DNA from: Rodentibacter sp. Ppn85
GTDB taxonomy: Bacteria > Pseudomonadota > Gammaproteobacteria > Enterobacterales > Pasteurellaceae
NCBI RefSeq assembly: GCF_001999335.1
Contig: NZ_MLHS01000062.1
Coordinates: forward strand, 1-50,772
Direction of reading: 5' to 3'
DNA length: 50,772 nucleotides
Under the pieces are notes generated by a model. The model made no database searches. It worked only from the letters and a program-made list of their open reading frames with translations, and had not been told where the DNA came from. Positions 17,540 to 27,487 of this stretch are shown in pieces. Position 1 is the stretch's first letter. Each line of letters opens with the position of its first letter. The translations under genes were made by a program, and so were the position numbers.

Positions 17540-18966
17540 TCAAACCGATCGCCCAACAAAAACTGCAACACGGCATCCATACGCAAATGGGGGATTGTCT
17601 CACCTTGTTCAAGCGGTTGCGGGTCAAAACTGTCAAATTCAAAATGCGGCGCATTTTCTGCAAAGTGCGGTTGTTTTTGCCAAAATTCTTGGTTCGGTAA
17701 TTTGCTCGGCACACTGCCGGGATAAAGGGTAATTAACCGCTTATCTTTACTGCGTATGCCTTGAATCGCTCTAATTTGTTTACCGTTTTGATTCACAATG
17801 ACTTGCTTCGTAGCACGAATTGCCGCAATTGCCGTGTATTCCGTGTCAATGCCTTCAAACTCCACATGACGACCGCCTTCTTGCACTAATTGTCGCATCA
17901 GACTCACTAAATTCGGTATTTGCTCACTCGTGATATGATCCGCTTTCGTAGCAATAAACATTAATTTATCAATACGCGGAGAAAACAAACGGTTCAAAAA
18001 ATTCCGTTTACCATAATGAAAATTTTGAAATAACCGATTTAGCCCCGTCTGCATATCTAAAAACGCTTGGCGGCTATGATTCAACGGCGTTAAACAATCC
18101 GCCAAAATAACTTGGCGATCAAAGGTTGAAAAATAATTTTCGTAAAACCCTTTCACCACGCTATTGCGGTAATAATCATAACGTTTATTCAATACGGCAA
18201 AATAGCTGTTTGGTTTTGCCTCTTTTTTAAGGGTTTTCCATTGCGTCTGCGTGAGGTGAAGTAACGGGAAAAACTGCAATACCGGGGCACCATCCAATTC
18301 GCCCGGTAAAACAAATCTGCCCGGCTGAATAAACTGCATCCCTTGTGCTTTACATTGATGAAGATACGCCGTATAAGCCTTTGCAAGTTTTGCTAAAACA
18401 TCTTCATTAACAACCGCACTTAAATCTAATTTTTTTACATCTTCCAGCCAAGGTTGAGTAAGCTCGGCGCGCATTCCTTGATGAATTTGCGCTTGCTCTA
18501 ATGACCATTGTGCAAAATCCAAATGTAGCAAAGGCAAATCCAACAGCCACTCCCCCGGATAATCAAAGATGTCCAAATAGAGTGTTCCACGCTCTTTCAG
18601 GTGGCGGAGTAATCCTGACTGACGCTGAAAACGAATGGCTAAACGTGTTTCACTCACACCTATTGTAGATTGACACCATTGAGGTGGTTTTCGATAAAGG
18701 TCGGTTAAATTGGCTTCGTAATCAAAACGAGGGACGTTTAAATTTTGTTGCGGCACACGCTTTACCGCAATAATCGCTCCATTGGCAGCCTCAAATAAAG
18801 GTAAAGTGTTTTGTGAAACTTGATTAACGGATAAAAGTTGATTGATCAGACTAGTGATAAATGTGGTTTTGCCACTCCTACTCAACCCTGTTACTGCAAG
18901 GCGTAACGAGCGGTCAAATCCGCGATTAATTATTTGATTGAGCTCTTTTGAGAATATGTTCAACAT
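17536..18966 (-). CDS. ycjX: YcjX-like P-loop NTPase (DUF463)
   Basis: A 476-residue cytoplasmic P-loop protein of the DUF463 family, which has GTPase-like features. Walker A is GLSRSGKTT at residues 27-35, and the DIFDYPGEWLLDLPLL segment around 153-168 contains the DxPG switch-type motif (DYPGEW). An FIATKAD motif near residue 333 resembles the nucleotide-specificity NKxD loop. Function is unknown; in E. coli it is induced with the phage-shock genes. It is divergent from sapA with a short shared promoter region (18967-19035). Its 3' end overlaps the convergent VirK-like gene by 4 bases. Confidence 0.9.
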   Translation of the reverse strand: MLNIFSKELNQIINRGFDRSLRLAVTGLSRSGKTTFITSLINQLLSVNQVSQNTLPLFEAANGAIIAVKRVPQQNLNVPRFDYEANLTDLYRKPPQWCQSTIGVSETRLAIRFQRQSGLLRHLKERGTLYLDIFDYPGEWLLDLPLLHLDFAQWSLEQAQIHQGMRAELTQPWLEDVKKLDLSAVVNEDVLAKLAKAYTAYLHQCKAQGMQFIQPGRFVLPGELDGAPVLQFFPLLHLTQTQWKTLKKEAKPNSYFAVLNKRYDYYRNSVVKGFYENYFSTFDRQVILADCLTPLNHSRQAFLDMQTGLNRLFQNFHYGKRNFLNRLFSPRIDKLMFIATKADHITSEQIPNLVSLMRQLVQEGGRHVEFEGIDTEYTAIAAIRATKQVIVNQNGKQIRAIQGIRSKDKRLITLYPGSVPSKLPNQEFWQKQPHFAENAPHFEFDSFDPQPLEQGETIPHLRMDAVLQFLLGDRFD

Positions 18967-19035
18967 TCAATAGCCTAGCCATTTTTACTAATATATCTTA
19001 CAATCTGCGCCATAATTTACCATAACGCACTTATT

Positions 19036-20733
19036 ATGTTACGTAGAAATCCAATATTTTTCTGCCTTCTACTAAATATGGGCTTGTTTGCGCAAGTTCA
19101 AGCCGCACCGCGTGTGCCGGAAAGTTTAACGGAAAACGGTTTGATTTATTGTACCAATGTATCGGGTTTCTCTTTTAATCCGCAAACTGCGGATGCCGGC
19201 ACTAGTATGAACGTAGTCACGGAACAAATTTATAATAAGCTGTTTGAAATAAAAAATCACAGTGCAACCGTTACTCCTTCTTTAGCGGTATCTTATTCTG
19301 TTTCACCCGACGGCAAAGAGATTTTAATTAATCTCCGTAAAGGAGTAAAATTTCACCATACACCATGGTTTACTCCAACCCGTAATTTTAATGCGGAAGA
19401 TGTGGTATTTTCCATTAACCGCGTACTCGGACATGACACCTATTTGCCGATTTTAGATCAAGATAATTTGGAGTATGATAAAAATCCGCAATATCGCATA
19501 TTTCATGAGCAGGCCAAAAAAGTACGCTTTCCCTATTTTGACAGCATAAAATTAAACAAAAAAATAAAATCTATTACTGAGGTAAATCCTTACCAAGTAA
19601 AAATTGAGTTATTTGAGCCGGACTCCTCTATTTTGTCTCATCTTGCCAGCCAATATGCGATTATTTTCTCGCAAGAATATGCTTATCAATTAAATGCGGA
19701 CAATAATCTTGCACAATTGGATACCCACCCTGTCGGCACAGGGCCTTACCAGGTACAAAACTATGTGTATAATCAATACGTTAGACTATTGCGCAACGAC
19801 AACTATTGGAACAAGGATGCTAAAATCAAACACATTTTGGTTGATTTATCTACCGAGCGAACCACTAGGCTGATCAAATTTTTCAATAATGAATGCCAAA
19901 TTGCGGCTTATCCGGAAGTAAGTCAATTAGGTATGTTACACGATAATGACGAACGTTATTATTTACAATCGACCGATGGGATGAATCTTTCCTATCTCGC
20001 ATTTAATTTTAATAAGCCGCTTATGCAAAATGAGCAAATTCGCCAAGCAATTTCTCAAAGTATTAACCGCGCACGCATCATACGCAATATTTATCACAAC
20101 ACGGCTACTGTAGCGAATAATATTATTCCTAATGTTTCTTGGGCATCCAGTGTAAATACGCCTGAATTTGAGTTTGATTACGCCCCCAAATCGGCGAAAA
20201 ATAGACTATCGGGCAAAAATCTTCATCTGAATATGTGGGTATTAAATGAAGAACAGATGTATAATCCCTCCCCTCTAAAAATGGCAGAACTCATTAAATG
20301 GGACTTAGCTCAAGCCGGTGTGAAGGTAAAAGTGCGGTCGGTTACACGAGTATTTTTACTCGATCAGCTTGCTAAAAAAACGGAAGATTACGATATGATT
20401 CTCACCGGTTGGCTTGCCGGAGATTTAGATCCCGATGGTTTTATGCGCCCAATTTTAAGCTGTGATACTAAAGATGACATCACGAATTTATCCAACTGGT
20501 GCAATCCTAAATTTAATCGACTTATGGACAATGCTCTTTCCAGCACACAATTACAAGAACGTGCGAAGAATTATAATCTTGCACAAGATCTAGTATTAAA
20601 AGAGTTACCGATTGTGCCCATTGCCAGTGCGAAACGCTTTATAGTAGCAAACGGCAATATAAAAGGTGTGCAAATGAGCCCTTTTGGCAGTATGCATTTT
20701 TCGACACTCTATTTTGCAAAGGATAAGAAATAA
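19036..20733 (+). CDS. sapA: Periplasmic peptide-binding protein of the Sap transporter
   Basis: Solute-binding protein (SBP_bac_5 family) of the SapABCDF ABC transporter. In non-typeable H. influenzae this system is known to bind antimicrobial peptides and to affect potassium and haem handling. The 565-residue precursor has a signal peptide ending at AQA (about residue 24). The mature part shows the family pattern GLIYCTNVSGFSFNPQ, NLRKGVKFHHTPWF and FNFNKPLMQNEQIRQAIS. No Shine-Dalgarno is seen before the ATG, and alternatives are not better. The stop codon overlaps the sapB start by one base (TAATG), so the genes are translationally coupled. Confidence 0.95.
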   Translation: MLRRNPIFFCLLLNMGLFAQVQAAPRVPESLTENGLIYCTNVSGFSFNPQTADAGTSMNVVTEQIYNKLFEIKNHSATVTPSLAVSYSVSPDGKEILINLRKGVKFHHTPWFTPTRNFNAEDVVFSINRVLGHDTYLPILDQDNLEYDKNPQYRIFHEQAKKVRFPYFDSIKLNKKIKSITEVNPYQVKIELFEPDSSILSHLASQYAIIFSQEYAYQLNADNNLAQLDTHPVGTGPYQVQNYVYNQYVRLLRNDNYWNKDAKIKHILVDLSTERTTRLIKFFNNECQIAAYPEVSQLGMLHDNDERYYLQSTDGMNLSYLAFNFNKPLMQNEQIRQAISQSINRARIIRNIYHNTATVANNIIPNVSWASSVNTPEFEFDYAPKSAKNRLSGKNLHLNMWVLNEEQMYNPSPLKMAELIKWDLAQAGVKVKVRSVTRVFLLDQLAKKTEDYDMILTGWLAGDLDPDGFMRPILSCDTKDDITNLSNWCNPKFNRLMDNALSSTQLQERAKNYNLAQDLVLKELPIVPIASAKRFIVANGNIKGVQMSPFGSMHFSTLYFAKDKK

Positions 20734-21698
20734 TGTTGTGGTCAGCGCTACGTCATCTCCTTTGGGTTTGTTTATTATTATGTATTTTAACCTTACTCAG
20801 CTTTGCTATTTTAATGCGTGATCCGCTTAATTCGGCTCTTGTCACAAATAGTATTTATAATGCTTACTTTCACTATCTTAGCTCTTTGTTACAAGGTGAT
20901 TTTGGTATTACTTATAATGGCGGGCAATCTTTAAAATCCTTGATTTTTACCGTATTGCCGCCCACCTTGGAACTTTGCTTCACCGCACTTCTGCTTGCTT
21001 TAATTTTAAGTATTCCTCTTGGTATTCTAAGTGCGGTTAATAATCAGGGTATTTTTTCAAAAAGCCTGCAAACTCTCTCTTATGTGGGTTTATCTATCCC
21101 TGTTTTCTGGCTTGCGCCGATTTTACTTTATGTTGCAGCGGTTTACGGCTGGGAAATCTCCGCCACGGGACAATATAATTTACTTTATGAAATTAAACCG
21201 ATTAGCGGCTTTCCAGTGATTGATGTATGGTTCGTAGATAAGCCCTATCGCATAAAAATTGTGCAAAGCGTATTACAACATTTAGCGTTGCCTACACTGA
21301 TTTTATGTATTTTGCCCACTATGGAAATTATCCGCATTATTCAGCAACGTGTAGAATATATCCTGCAACAAAATTATACAAAAGCCGCTCTAACTCGTGG
21401 TTGGTCAAAATGGAAAATTTTACAACAATATGTTTTTAGAAATACTTTTCCCTTATTGGTACCGCAAATTACGCGCGTATTCACATTGGTTATCACACAA
21501 TGTATGTTGGTTGAAACCGTCCTCGGTTGGCCGGGTATAGGGCGTTGGCTTATTGATGCGGTAAGCAATCAAGACTACAACAGTATTTCGGCCGGTGTAA
21601 TTACATTGGGAATTTGTATTATCAGCCTTGATACTTTGGCAAAAACTCTGATGTTTATTCTCGATCCGTTTAATAAGAAAGGTTGGTATGCAAGATAA
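20733..21698 (+). CDS. sapB: Sap peptide ABC transporter permease
   Basis: Inner-membrane permease of the DppB/OppB type, 321 residues, the same length as E. coli SapB. Six or so membrane helices are visible (first about 10-28; others in 76-100, 108-135, 180-200, 245-265 and 288-310). The conserved EAA-type loop RGWSKWKILQQYVFRNTFPLLVPQ (split around residues 222-245) contacts the ATPase subunits. It overlaps sapA by one base and sapC by 11 bases, consistent with a tight operon. Two USS copies lie in the coding region. Confidence 0.95.
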   Translation: MLWSALRHLLWVCLLLCILTLLSFAILMRDPLNSALVTNSIYNAYFHYLSSLLQGDFGITYNGGQSLKSLIFTVLPPTLELCFTALLLALILSIPLGILSAVNNQGIFSKSLQTLSYVGLSIPVFWLAPILLYVAAVYGWEISATGQYNLLYEIKPISGFPVIDVWFVDKPYRIKIVQSVLQHLALPTLILCILPTMEIIRIIQQRVEYILQQNYTKAALTRGWSKWKILQQYVFRNTFPLLVPQITRVFTLVITQCMLVETVLGWPGIGRWLIDAVSNQDYNSISAGVITLGICIISLDTLAKTLMFILDPFNKKGWYAR

Positions 21699-22575
21699 AG
21701 AATCTGATGAATTTCGTGAAAGCACATCAATTTATCAAATTTGGTTACAGTTTCGTAAAAACCGTATCGCCTTATTCAGCTTTTACTTATTTTTTCTATT
21801 AATTTTGACCGCTCTTTTCGCCCCTTTTATCGCTCCTTATAGCGATAGTATGGAGTTTGTCGGGCAAGAACTCATGCCGCCTTCTTGGGTAGAAAAAGGG
21901 CAAATCGCCTTTTTTTTCGGTACGGATGATCTTGCCCGCGACGTATTGAGCCGAGTTATTATGGGAACGCGTTATACGCTTGGTTCTTCACTCATTGTTG
22001 TTTGTCTCGTGGCAATTATCGGCGGTACATTAGGCATTTTAGCCGGAATGTCGGGAGGCATTAAAGCGCGTTTTCTCGGACATATTTTTGATGCTTTTCT
22101 ATCAATCCCTATTTTATTAATTGCTATCATTATTTCTACCTTTATGGAACCCAGTTTAATGAATGCAATGGTATCGACCATATTGGCGGTGCTGCCTTAT
22201 TTCATTCATACCATTTACCAAGCAGTTCAACAAGAGCTAAAAAAAGAATACGTGGTTATTCTAAAACTTGACGGTATTTCCAAGATTGAATTGTTGCGCA
22301 GCACTATTTTGCCGAATATTACCGCGACTTACATTCAAGAAATTTCACGAGCTTTTGTCACTGCCATTTTAGACATTACCGCTTTGAGCTTTATTTCCCT
22401 CGGCGCGCAACGCCCAACGCCCGAATGGGGGGCAATGATTAAAGATTCGCTGGAGCTTCTTCATCTTGCACCTTGGACGGTATTACTTCCGGGTTTTGCA
22501 ATTATTATTACTATTTTATTAAGTATTTTGTTTACCCACGGCTTATGTAAAGCCATTAACCAATATTATCAATAA
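21688..22575 (+). CDS. sapC: Sap peptide ABC transporter permease
   Basis: Second inner-membrane permease of the DppC/OppC type, 295 residues. An N-terminal cytoplasmic part and first helix (about 30-50) precede the typical FFGTDDLARDVLSRVIMGTR segment (about 75-95), the transmembrane core, and the EAA loop LDGISKIELLRSTILPNI. The near-terminal FISLGAQRPTPEWGAMI is a hallmark of this permease type. The start lies 11 bases inside sapB, with AAGAAAGG just upstream. sapD starts two bases after the stop codon. Confidence 0.95.
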   Translation: MQDKESDEFRESTSIYQIWLQFRKNRIALFSFYLFFLLILTALFAPFIAPYSDSMEFVGQELMPPSWVEKGQIAFFFGTDDLARDVLSRVIMGTRYTLGSSLIVVCLVAIIGGTLGILAGMSGGIKARFLGHIFDAFLSIPILLIAIIISTFMEPSLMNAMVSTILAVLPYFIHTIYQAVQQELKKEYVVILKLDGISKIELLRSTILPNITATYIQEISRAFVTAILDITALSFISLGAQRPTPEWGAMIKDSLELLHLAPWTVLLPGFAIIITILLSILFTHGLCKAINQYYQ

Positions 22576-22577
22576 TT

Positions 22578-23630
22578 ATGGTACTACTGGATATTCGTAA
22601 TCTAAACATTGAAATTAAAACGCCAAACGGCAAAATTAAAATCGTTGACGGGGTGAATTTAACTCTCAACACAGGGGAAGTTTTGGGGTTAGTGGGCGAA
22701 TCAGGTTCAGGAAAAAGTTTGATTGCAAAAGTCATTGCAAATTCAATAAAAGAAGATTGGATTATCACGGCAGATCGCTTTCGCTTCAATGATGTAGAAC
22801 TCTTAAAATTATCACCGGCGCAGCGTAGAAAACTCGTTGGAAAAGAAGTTTCCATGGTTTTTCAAGATCCGCTTACCTGTTTAGATCCCAGCCAAAAAAT
22901 TGGAAAACAACTCATTCAAACCATTCCAAACTGGACATATCGAGGAAAATGGTGGAATTGGTTCGGTTGGAAAAAACGCCGCGCTATCGAATTATTACAT
23001 CGTGTCGGAATAAAAAATCATCAAGAAATTATGGCAAGCTATCCGAACGATCTTACGGAAGGTGAAGGGCAAAAGGTGATGATCGCGATTGCCGTGGCGA
23101 ATCAACCACGCTTATTAATCGCTGACGAACCAACCAATACTTTAGAATCTATCACTGCAAATCAAGTTTTCCGTTTGCTTTCCAGTATGAATCAAAATCA
23201 GGGAACAAGTATTCTTCTAGCAAGCAACGACATTCGTAGCATTAGCGATCTTTGCCACACAATGTCTGTGCTGTATTGTGGTCAAAATGCCGAATCGGCA
23301 CCGACTCAAACATTGTTGGAATCCCCTCATCATCCTTATACTCAAGCATTAATTCATTTTGTGCCGGATTTTACCGAACCTCTTGGTTTTAAAACAAAAT
23401 TGGGAACATTAGAAGGTACAGTACCGCTCTTAGAACAAATGCCTATGGGTTGCCGCTTTGGGCCTCGTTGTCCGTTTTCACAAAAAGAATGTATGCAAAA
23501 ACCTACCCGTCATCGAATTAAACAACATGAGTTTTCCTGCCATTTTCCAGTTAATCTTAGGGAAAAACGTTTAAAAGAAACATTAGCCAATTCACCGCTA
23601 ACGTTATCCACCGAGCAAAGTAAGGAATAA
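22578..23630 (+). CDS. sapD: Sap peptide ABC transporter ATP-binding subunit D
   Basis: ATPase subunit pairing with SapF, 350 residues. Walker A is GESGSGKS (40-47) and Walker B is LLIADEP with the catalytic Glu184. The signature is the atypical LTEGEGQ (159-165), as in other SapD proteins. The switch histidine position of the usual VTHD motif reads ASND, so His is replaced by Asn217. The C-terminal oligopeptide-transporter extension has CRFGPRCPF and further cysteines (about residues 295-325). In E. coli, SapD is also linked to Trk potassium uptake. Spacing to sapC is 2 bases and to sapF 3 bases. Confidence 0.95.
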   Translation: MVLLDIRNLNIEIKTPNGKIKIVDGVNLTLNTGEVLGLVGESGSGKSLIAKVIANSIKEDWIITADRFRFNDVELLKLSPAQRRKLVGKEVSMVFQDPLTCLDPSQKIGKQLIQTIPNWTYRGKWWNWFGWKKRRAIELLHRVGIKNHQEIMASYPNDLTEGEGQKVMIAIAVANQPRLLIADEPTNTLESITANQVFRLLSSMNQNQGTSILLASNDIRSISDLCHTMSVLYCGQNAESAPTQTLLESPHHPYTQALIHFVPDFTEPLGFKTKLGTLEGTVPLLEQMPMGCRFGPRCPFSQKECMQKPTRHRIKQHEFSCHFPVNLREKRLKETLANSPLTLSTEQSKE

Positions 23631-23633
23631 TTT

Positions 23634-24443
23634 ATGCCATTATTGGAAGTAATTGAATTGTCTAAAACTTTTAATGATCCTGCCCATTGGTTTGGTTCAA
23701 GAGTGTTTAATGCCGTAGAAAAAGTGAATTTTAATCTTGAACAAAAACAAACTCTCGCAATTATCGGTAAAAACGGTTCGGGGAAATCCACCTTGGTCAA
23801 AATGATTGCAGGTATGATAAAGCCAACTTCAGGTGAAATAAAGTTTAACGGCGTCACGCTTAATTTTGAGGATTCGCACTATCGCACCCAACACATTCGT
23901 ATGGTGTTCCAGGATGTGAATTCTGCGTTTAATCCTCGCCAAAATATCGGACAAGCTTTAGACACACCTCTTCGTTTAACAACGGATTGGGATGAAGAAA
24001 GCCGCAATCAAAAAATTTTTGAAACTCTCCAAATGGTGGGGCTTTATCCCGATTACACTAATTTAAAAATTAAAAATCTCTCCGTCAGTCAAAAGCAACG
24101 GGTAGCGCTGGCCCGAGCGTTTATTTTAGAACCGGAAATTATTATTATAGATGATACTTTCAGTACCCTTGATTCATCCGTTCGCGCCCAACTAATGAAT
24201 CTTTCTCTCGATCTTCAAGCTCGCCTCGGGGTTGCTTATATTTATGTCGGACAAGATTTAGGCTTGATTAAACATATTGCAGATAATGTATTAGTGATGG
24301 ATGAAGGAAAAATGGTTGAGTATGGTAAACCTAAGGAGCTATTTTGTCAGCCCCAAACAACCATAACAGAACGTTTGGTAGAAAGTCATTTTGGCAGATT
24401 ACTTGATGAAAGCTCATGGGTTCGCCCTACTATGGATGATTGA
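23634..24443 (+). CDS. sapF: Sap peptide ABC transporter ATP-binding subunit F
   Basis: Second ATPase subunit, 269 residues, usual length. Walker A GKNGSGKS (45-52) is intact, but other motifs are unusual. The signature reads LSVSQ (149-153) instead of LSGGQ, the Walker B region is IIIIDD so that the catalytic Glu is Asp174, and the switch motif reads VGQD with Gln207 in the histidine position. SapF proteins I know from other bacteria also diverge here, so this is probably a low-activity site rather than a broken gene. It is the last gene of sapABCDF. A BASS transporter gene follows after 63 bases and may be co-transcribed. Confidence 0.95.
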   Translation: MPLLEVIELSKTFNDPAHWFGSRVFNAVEKVNFNLEQKQTLAIIGKNGSGKSTLVKMIAGMIKPTSGEIKFNGVTLNFEDSHYRTQHIRMVFQDVNSAFNPRQNIGQALDTPLRLTTDWDEESRNQKIFETLQMVGLYPDYTNLKIKNLSVSQKQRVALARAFILEPEIIIIDDTFSTLDSSVRAQLMNLSLDLQARLGVAYIYVGQDLGLIKHIADNVLVMDEGKMVEYGKPKELFCQPQTTITERLVESHFGRLLDESSWVRPTMDD

Positions 24444-24506
24444 TTTGAAAGAAAAACATCTTTAGAATCAATCCTTCTTTTATTTACATGACAACAAGGA
24501 AAATCC

Positions 24507-25439
24507 ATGCAAACATTGCTTAAATTCACTCAATTTGTCAGCAAAACTTTTGCTTTATGGGCAATTGTTTTCGCTATTCTTGCTTTCTTATTCCCTACCG
24601 AATTCAAAATTTTTGCGCCCTACATCCCTTACTTGCTCGGTTTAGTTATGTTTGGTATGGGAATTACTCTCACTTTCAATGATTTTAGTGAGGTCGTAAA
24701 ACATCCTAAGGCGGTATTTATTGGGGTTGCAGGGCAATTTATTATCATGCCTGCCATTGCATTCTTACTTGCCAAAGTGTTTAATCTGCCTTCGGATTTA
24801 GCGGTGGGAGTCATTTTAGTCGGCTCTTGCCCGGGCGGAACATCTTCTAATGTGATGACTTATCTTGCAAGAGGTAATACCGCACTTTCCGTGGCTTGTA
24901 CAACAATCTCAACATTGCTTTCCCCATTGCTTACTCCTGCAATTTTCTTCGTATTGGCAAGCCAATGGTTAGATATTAACGCCTCCGCAATGTTTATGTC
25001 GGTATTAAAAATGGTTCTTTTCCCAATTTTCTTAGGTTTGGTCATTCGTGCCTTATTTAAAGATATTATTGTACAGGCAAGCAAAATTACACCTCTTATT
25101 TCCGTTGTTTCAATCGTTTTAATTCTGGCAGCTGTCGTTGCGGTAAGTAAGGATAAAATCGTTGAATCCGGTTTATTAATTTTCAGCGTTGTCGTTCTAC
25201 ATAACTGCTTAGGCTATTTAATCGGTTTCTTAGCGGCAAGCCTATTCAAGCTCAATACTGCGGATAGTAAAGCGATTGCTATTGAAGTAGGAATGCAAAA
25301 TTCCGGTTTAGGAGCAGCGCTCGCAGCGGCACATTTTCATCCAATTGCAGCCGTACCCAGTGCATTATTCAGTTTTTGGCACAATGTATCCGGCCCGATA
25401 CTTGCGAATATTTTCTCAAATATGAAAAATCAAAAATAA
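24507..25439 (+). CDS. BASS-family sodium-dependent transporter
   Basis: Inner-membrane protein of the bile acid:sodium symporter family, 310 residues with about nine or ten hydrophobic helices. The core motifs [20 protein letters not shown] (about 110-130) and [14 protein letters not shown] (about 258-271) are those of bacterial BASS proteins of the YocS/PanS type. Members carry pantoate-like acids, other organic anions or bile acids; the substrate here is unknown. AAGGAAA precedes the start. It lies just after sapF with no terminator between, where other Haemophilus carry an extra gene called sapZ; I could not establish whether this is the same gene. A hairpin terminator follows. Confidence 0.85.
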   Translation: MQTLLKFTQFVSKTFALWAIVFAILAFLFPTEFKIFAPYIPYLLGLVMFGMGITLTFNDFSEVVKHPKAVFIGVAGQFIIMPAIAFLLAKVFNLPSDLAVGVILVGSCPGGTSSNVMTYLARGNTALSVACTTISTLLSPLLTPAIFFVLASQWLDINASAMFMSVLKMVLFPIFLGLVIRALFKDIIVQASKITPLISVVSIVLILAAVVAVSKDKIVESGLLIFSVVVLHNCLGYLIGFLAASLFKLNTADSKAIAIEVGMQNSGLGAALAAAHFHPIAAVPSALFSFWHNVSGPILANIFSNMKNQK

Positions 25440-25463
25440 GCGCTAAATTGACCGCTCTTTATA

Positions 25464-25489
25464 AAAAAGCAGGGACTCCCCTGCTTTTT
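25464..25489. terminator. Intrinsic terminator between convergent genes
   Basis: AAAAAGCAGGG and CCCTGCTTTTT pair over 11 bp around the loop ACTC. T- and A-runs on both sides allow termination for both the BASS gene and the convergent sppA. Confidence 0.9.
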
Positions 25490-25519
25490 CCTTAAAAAGT
25501 AACATTGCTTTAGATTCAA

Positions 25520-27385
25520 TTATTTTACTCCGCCACAATTCAAACAATACAAATACTGCCCTTTCGGATCATTAAACTTATTCAGTTGATTTAAATGCTG
25601 TTTGAGCTGTTGAATCGGTTTTGGTAAATCAAGCCAAGTCAGCATAAACTGTTGGGCGTTATATTTAAGATCCCGAAATAATTTGCCGATCATACTGCTA
25701 TCTTCTTCTGTTATCCATTCCACCGTAAAATTCTCAATCACGGTTTCACGATGAAGATTCATCAATTCGCCTGCTTTTTCTACCGCCCGATCAAAATCCC
25801 CCAGTTCATCCACAAGATTATGTTTAAAGGCATCCGTCCCCAACCATACTTGTCCCTGTGCAATCTTATCTACGGCAGATTTTGACATTTGACGACCACG
25901 ACTCACTAAATCTAAAAATTTATCATAGCCGTGTTCAATTTCTAATTGGTAAATATCTTGCGTATTTTTTGAAAGCGGGCTGAAAACGGAGCTTTCGGCC
26001 AGTTCGGTCGTGGCGACACCATCCGTATTCACACCGATTTTTTTAATTGCATTTTCAAAGGTCGGTAGCATCGCAAAAATACCGATAGAACCGGTAATAG
26101 TATTTTTATCCGCAATAATGTAATCGGAAGTTGCAGAAATCCAATAACCGCCCGAGGCAGCCATTGATCCCATAGACACAACCACAGGTTTGCCTATTTT
26201 CTGTAAATTATCCACTTCTTGACGAATTAATTCCGAAGCAAAAGCACTGCCTCCTGGTGAGTTCACACGCAAAACGACCGCTTTTACCCGATCATCAGCG
26301 TAGGCTTTACGTAACAGACGGACCACATTGTCACCGCCTACTTCGTCTTCTGTACTCTCGCCATCAATAATCGTACCTTCAACATTGACTACCGCAATTT
26401 TATTTTCATCCGTTGATGAAGCCATCCGATCCTCAAAACCGGATAAATAATCCGAAAAACCGATCATATTTACCTCACCTTCTAAATTTTTACCGAAAAG
26501 TGCGGTCAATTTTTTATCCAATTCAAGATTGTCGGCAATGTCCGTCACCAATTTTCGCTGTTTTGTATAAGCCGTACTATCGCCTTTCAATGCCTTTAAT
26601 TCCGCCAAATATTGTTTGGCACTCGGTAACAGGGTTTCCGCGGAAATATGACGGTTTCCGCTCACAATTTGCACATAGTTATTCCACATGCCATTTAGCC
26701 ATTGATTCATATTTTGTTTGGCTTCCGGCGACATATTATTACGCAAGAAAGGCTCTACGGCGGATTTATAAGTTCCCACACGGAAAATATGCGGTGTCAC
26801 GGCGATCTTATCCAATAAATCTTTATAATAGAGATTTTCTTGCGCCAGCCCTCGAATAGACACTTGACCAATCGGATTTAAATAAATCCGATCGGCAAAG
26901 CTGGCTAAGAAATATTGTCCTTGAGAATAATTGTTAGCAAAGGCAATAACAGGCTTTTCTGAAGTTTTAAAATCTTGAATGGCCTTACCGATATAATTCA
27001 TCGCCGGCAAATCACCACCTGAAAAATAATTGAGATCCAACACTAATCCTCGAATATTCTCATCTTTTTTTGCTAAATTAATGGCATATACCACATCAAA
27101 GGTCGAAATTTTAGTCGGGATACGCTCCCCGCTATTTAGTTCTCGCAATATCTGCTGCCAACCGAAGGCATCATCGCGATTGTCGGACAAATAACCGTCT
27201 AAATTTAGCAATAATGCGCCTTTATCCGCATTTAAATTCACTGCGCTTTTTTTAGTATTTGCAGTAATACTGAATATTGTGATCAGCAGCAAAATGAAAA
27301 TTAAAAAGAAAAAATTCATCACTAAATCACGAATAAAATTTAGCGCATACCAACAAAATTTAATCACTCGGAAAATTGGGTTCAT
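25520..27385 (-). CDS. sppA: Protease IV, signal peptide peptidase (67-kDa type)
   Basis: Inner-membrane serine protease that degrades cleaved signal peptides. The 621-residue form is the long, two-domain type. An N-terminal anchor helix (about residues 22-42) is followed by two homologous S49 halves. The general base Lys207 is in GTYKSAVEPF and the nucleophile Ser411 is in GSMAASGGYW, matching the Lys/Ser dyad of E. coli SppA. VNSPGGSAFASE (374-385) is conserved. The protein ends with a CLNCGG motif whose role is unknown to me. It is divergent from the ydjA-like gene, the same pairing as in E. coli. Confidence 0.96.
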   Translation of the reverse strand: MNPIFRVIKFCWYALNFIRDLVMNFFFLIFILLLITIFSITANTKKSAVNLNADKGALLLNLDGYLSDNRDDAFGWQQILRELNSGERIPTKISTFDVVYAINLAKKDENIRGLVLDLNYFSGGDLPAMNYIGKAIQDFKTSEKPVIAFANNYSQGQYFLASFADRIYLNPIGQVSIRGLAQENLYYKDLLDKIAVTPHIFRVGTYKSAVEPFLRNNMSPEAKQNMNQWLNGMWNNYVQIVSGNRHISAETLLPSAKQYLAELKALKGDSTAYTKQRKLVTDIADNLELDKKLTALFGKNLEGEVNMIGFSDYLSGFEDRMASSTDENKIAVVNVEGTIIDGESTEDEVGGDNVVRLLRKAYADDRVKAVVLRVNSPGGSAFASELIRQEVDNLQKIGKPVVVSMGSMAASGGYWISATSDYIIADKNTITGSIGIFAMLPTFENAIKKIGVNTDGVATTELAESSVFSPLSKNTQDIYQLEIEHGYDKFLDLVSRGRQMSKSAVDKIAQGQVWLGTDAFKHNLVDELGDFDRAVEKAGELMNLHRETVIENFTVEWITEEDSSMIGKLFRDLKYNAQQFMLTWLDLPKPIQQLKQHLNQLNKFNDPKGQYLYCLNCGGVK

Positions 27386-27446
27386 AAAGGTTTTAAGAGG
27401 TTGAAAAAATTGTGATTAGCGTAACATAAACTCAGTCTAAAAACTA

Positions 27447-27455
27447 TGCTATAAT
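27447..27455 (+). promoter_or_regulatory. Extended -10 promoter of the ydjA-like gene
   Basis: TGCTATAAT is an exact extended -10 element (TGN followed by TATAAT), 33 bases before the start codon. No strong -35 box is seen at 17 bases, which is normal for extended -10 promoters. A USS lies between it and the start. Confidence 0.6.
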
Positions 27456-27487
27456 CCACCGCACTTTTATTTATTCTGTGAAACCAA

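Noticed and set aside
24507-25439. Naming the BASS transporter gene sapZ
   Set aside because: Its position after sapF fits, but I cannot confirm that sapZ of Haemophilus is a BASS protein.
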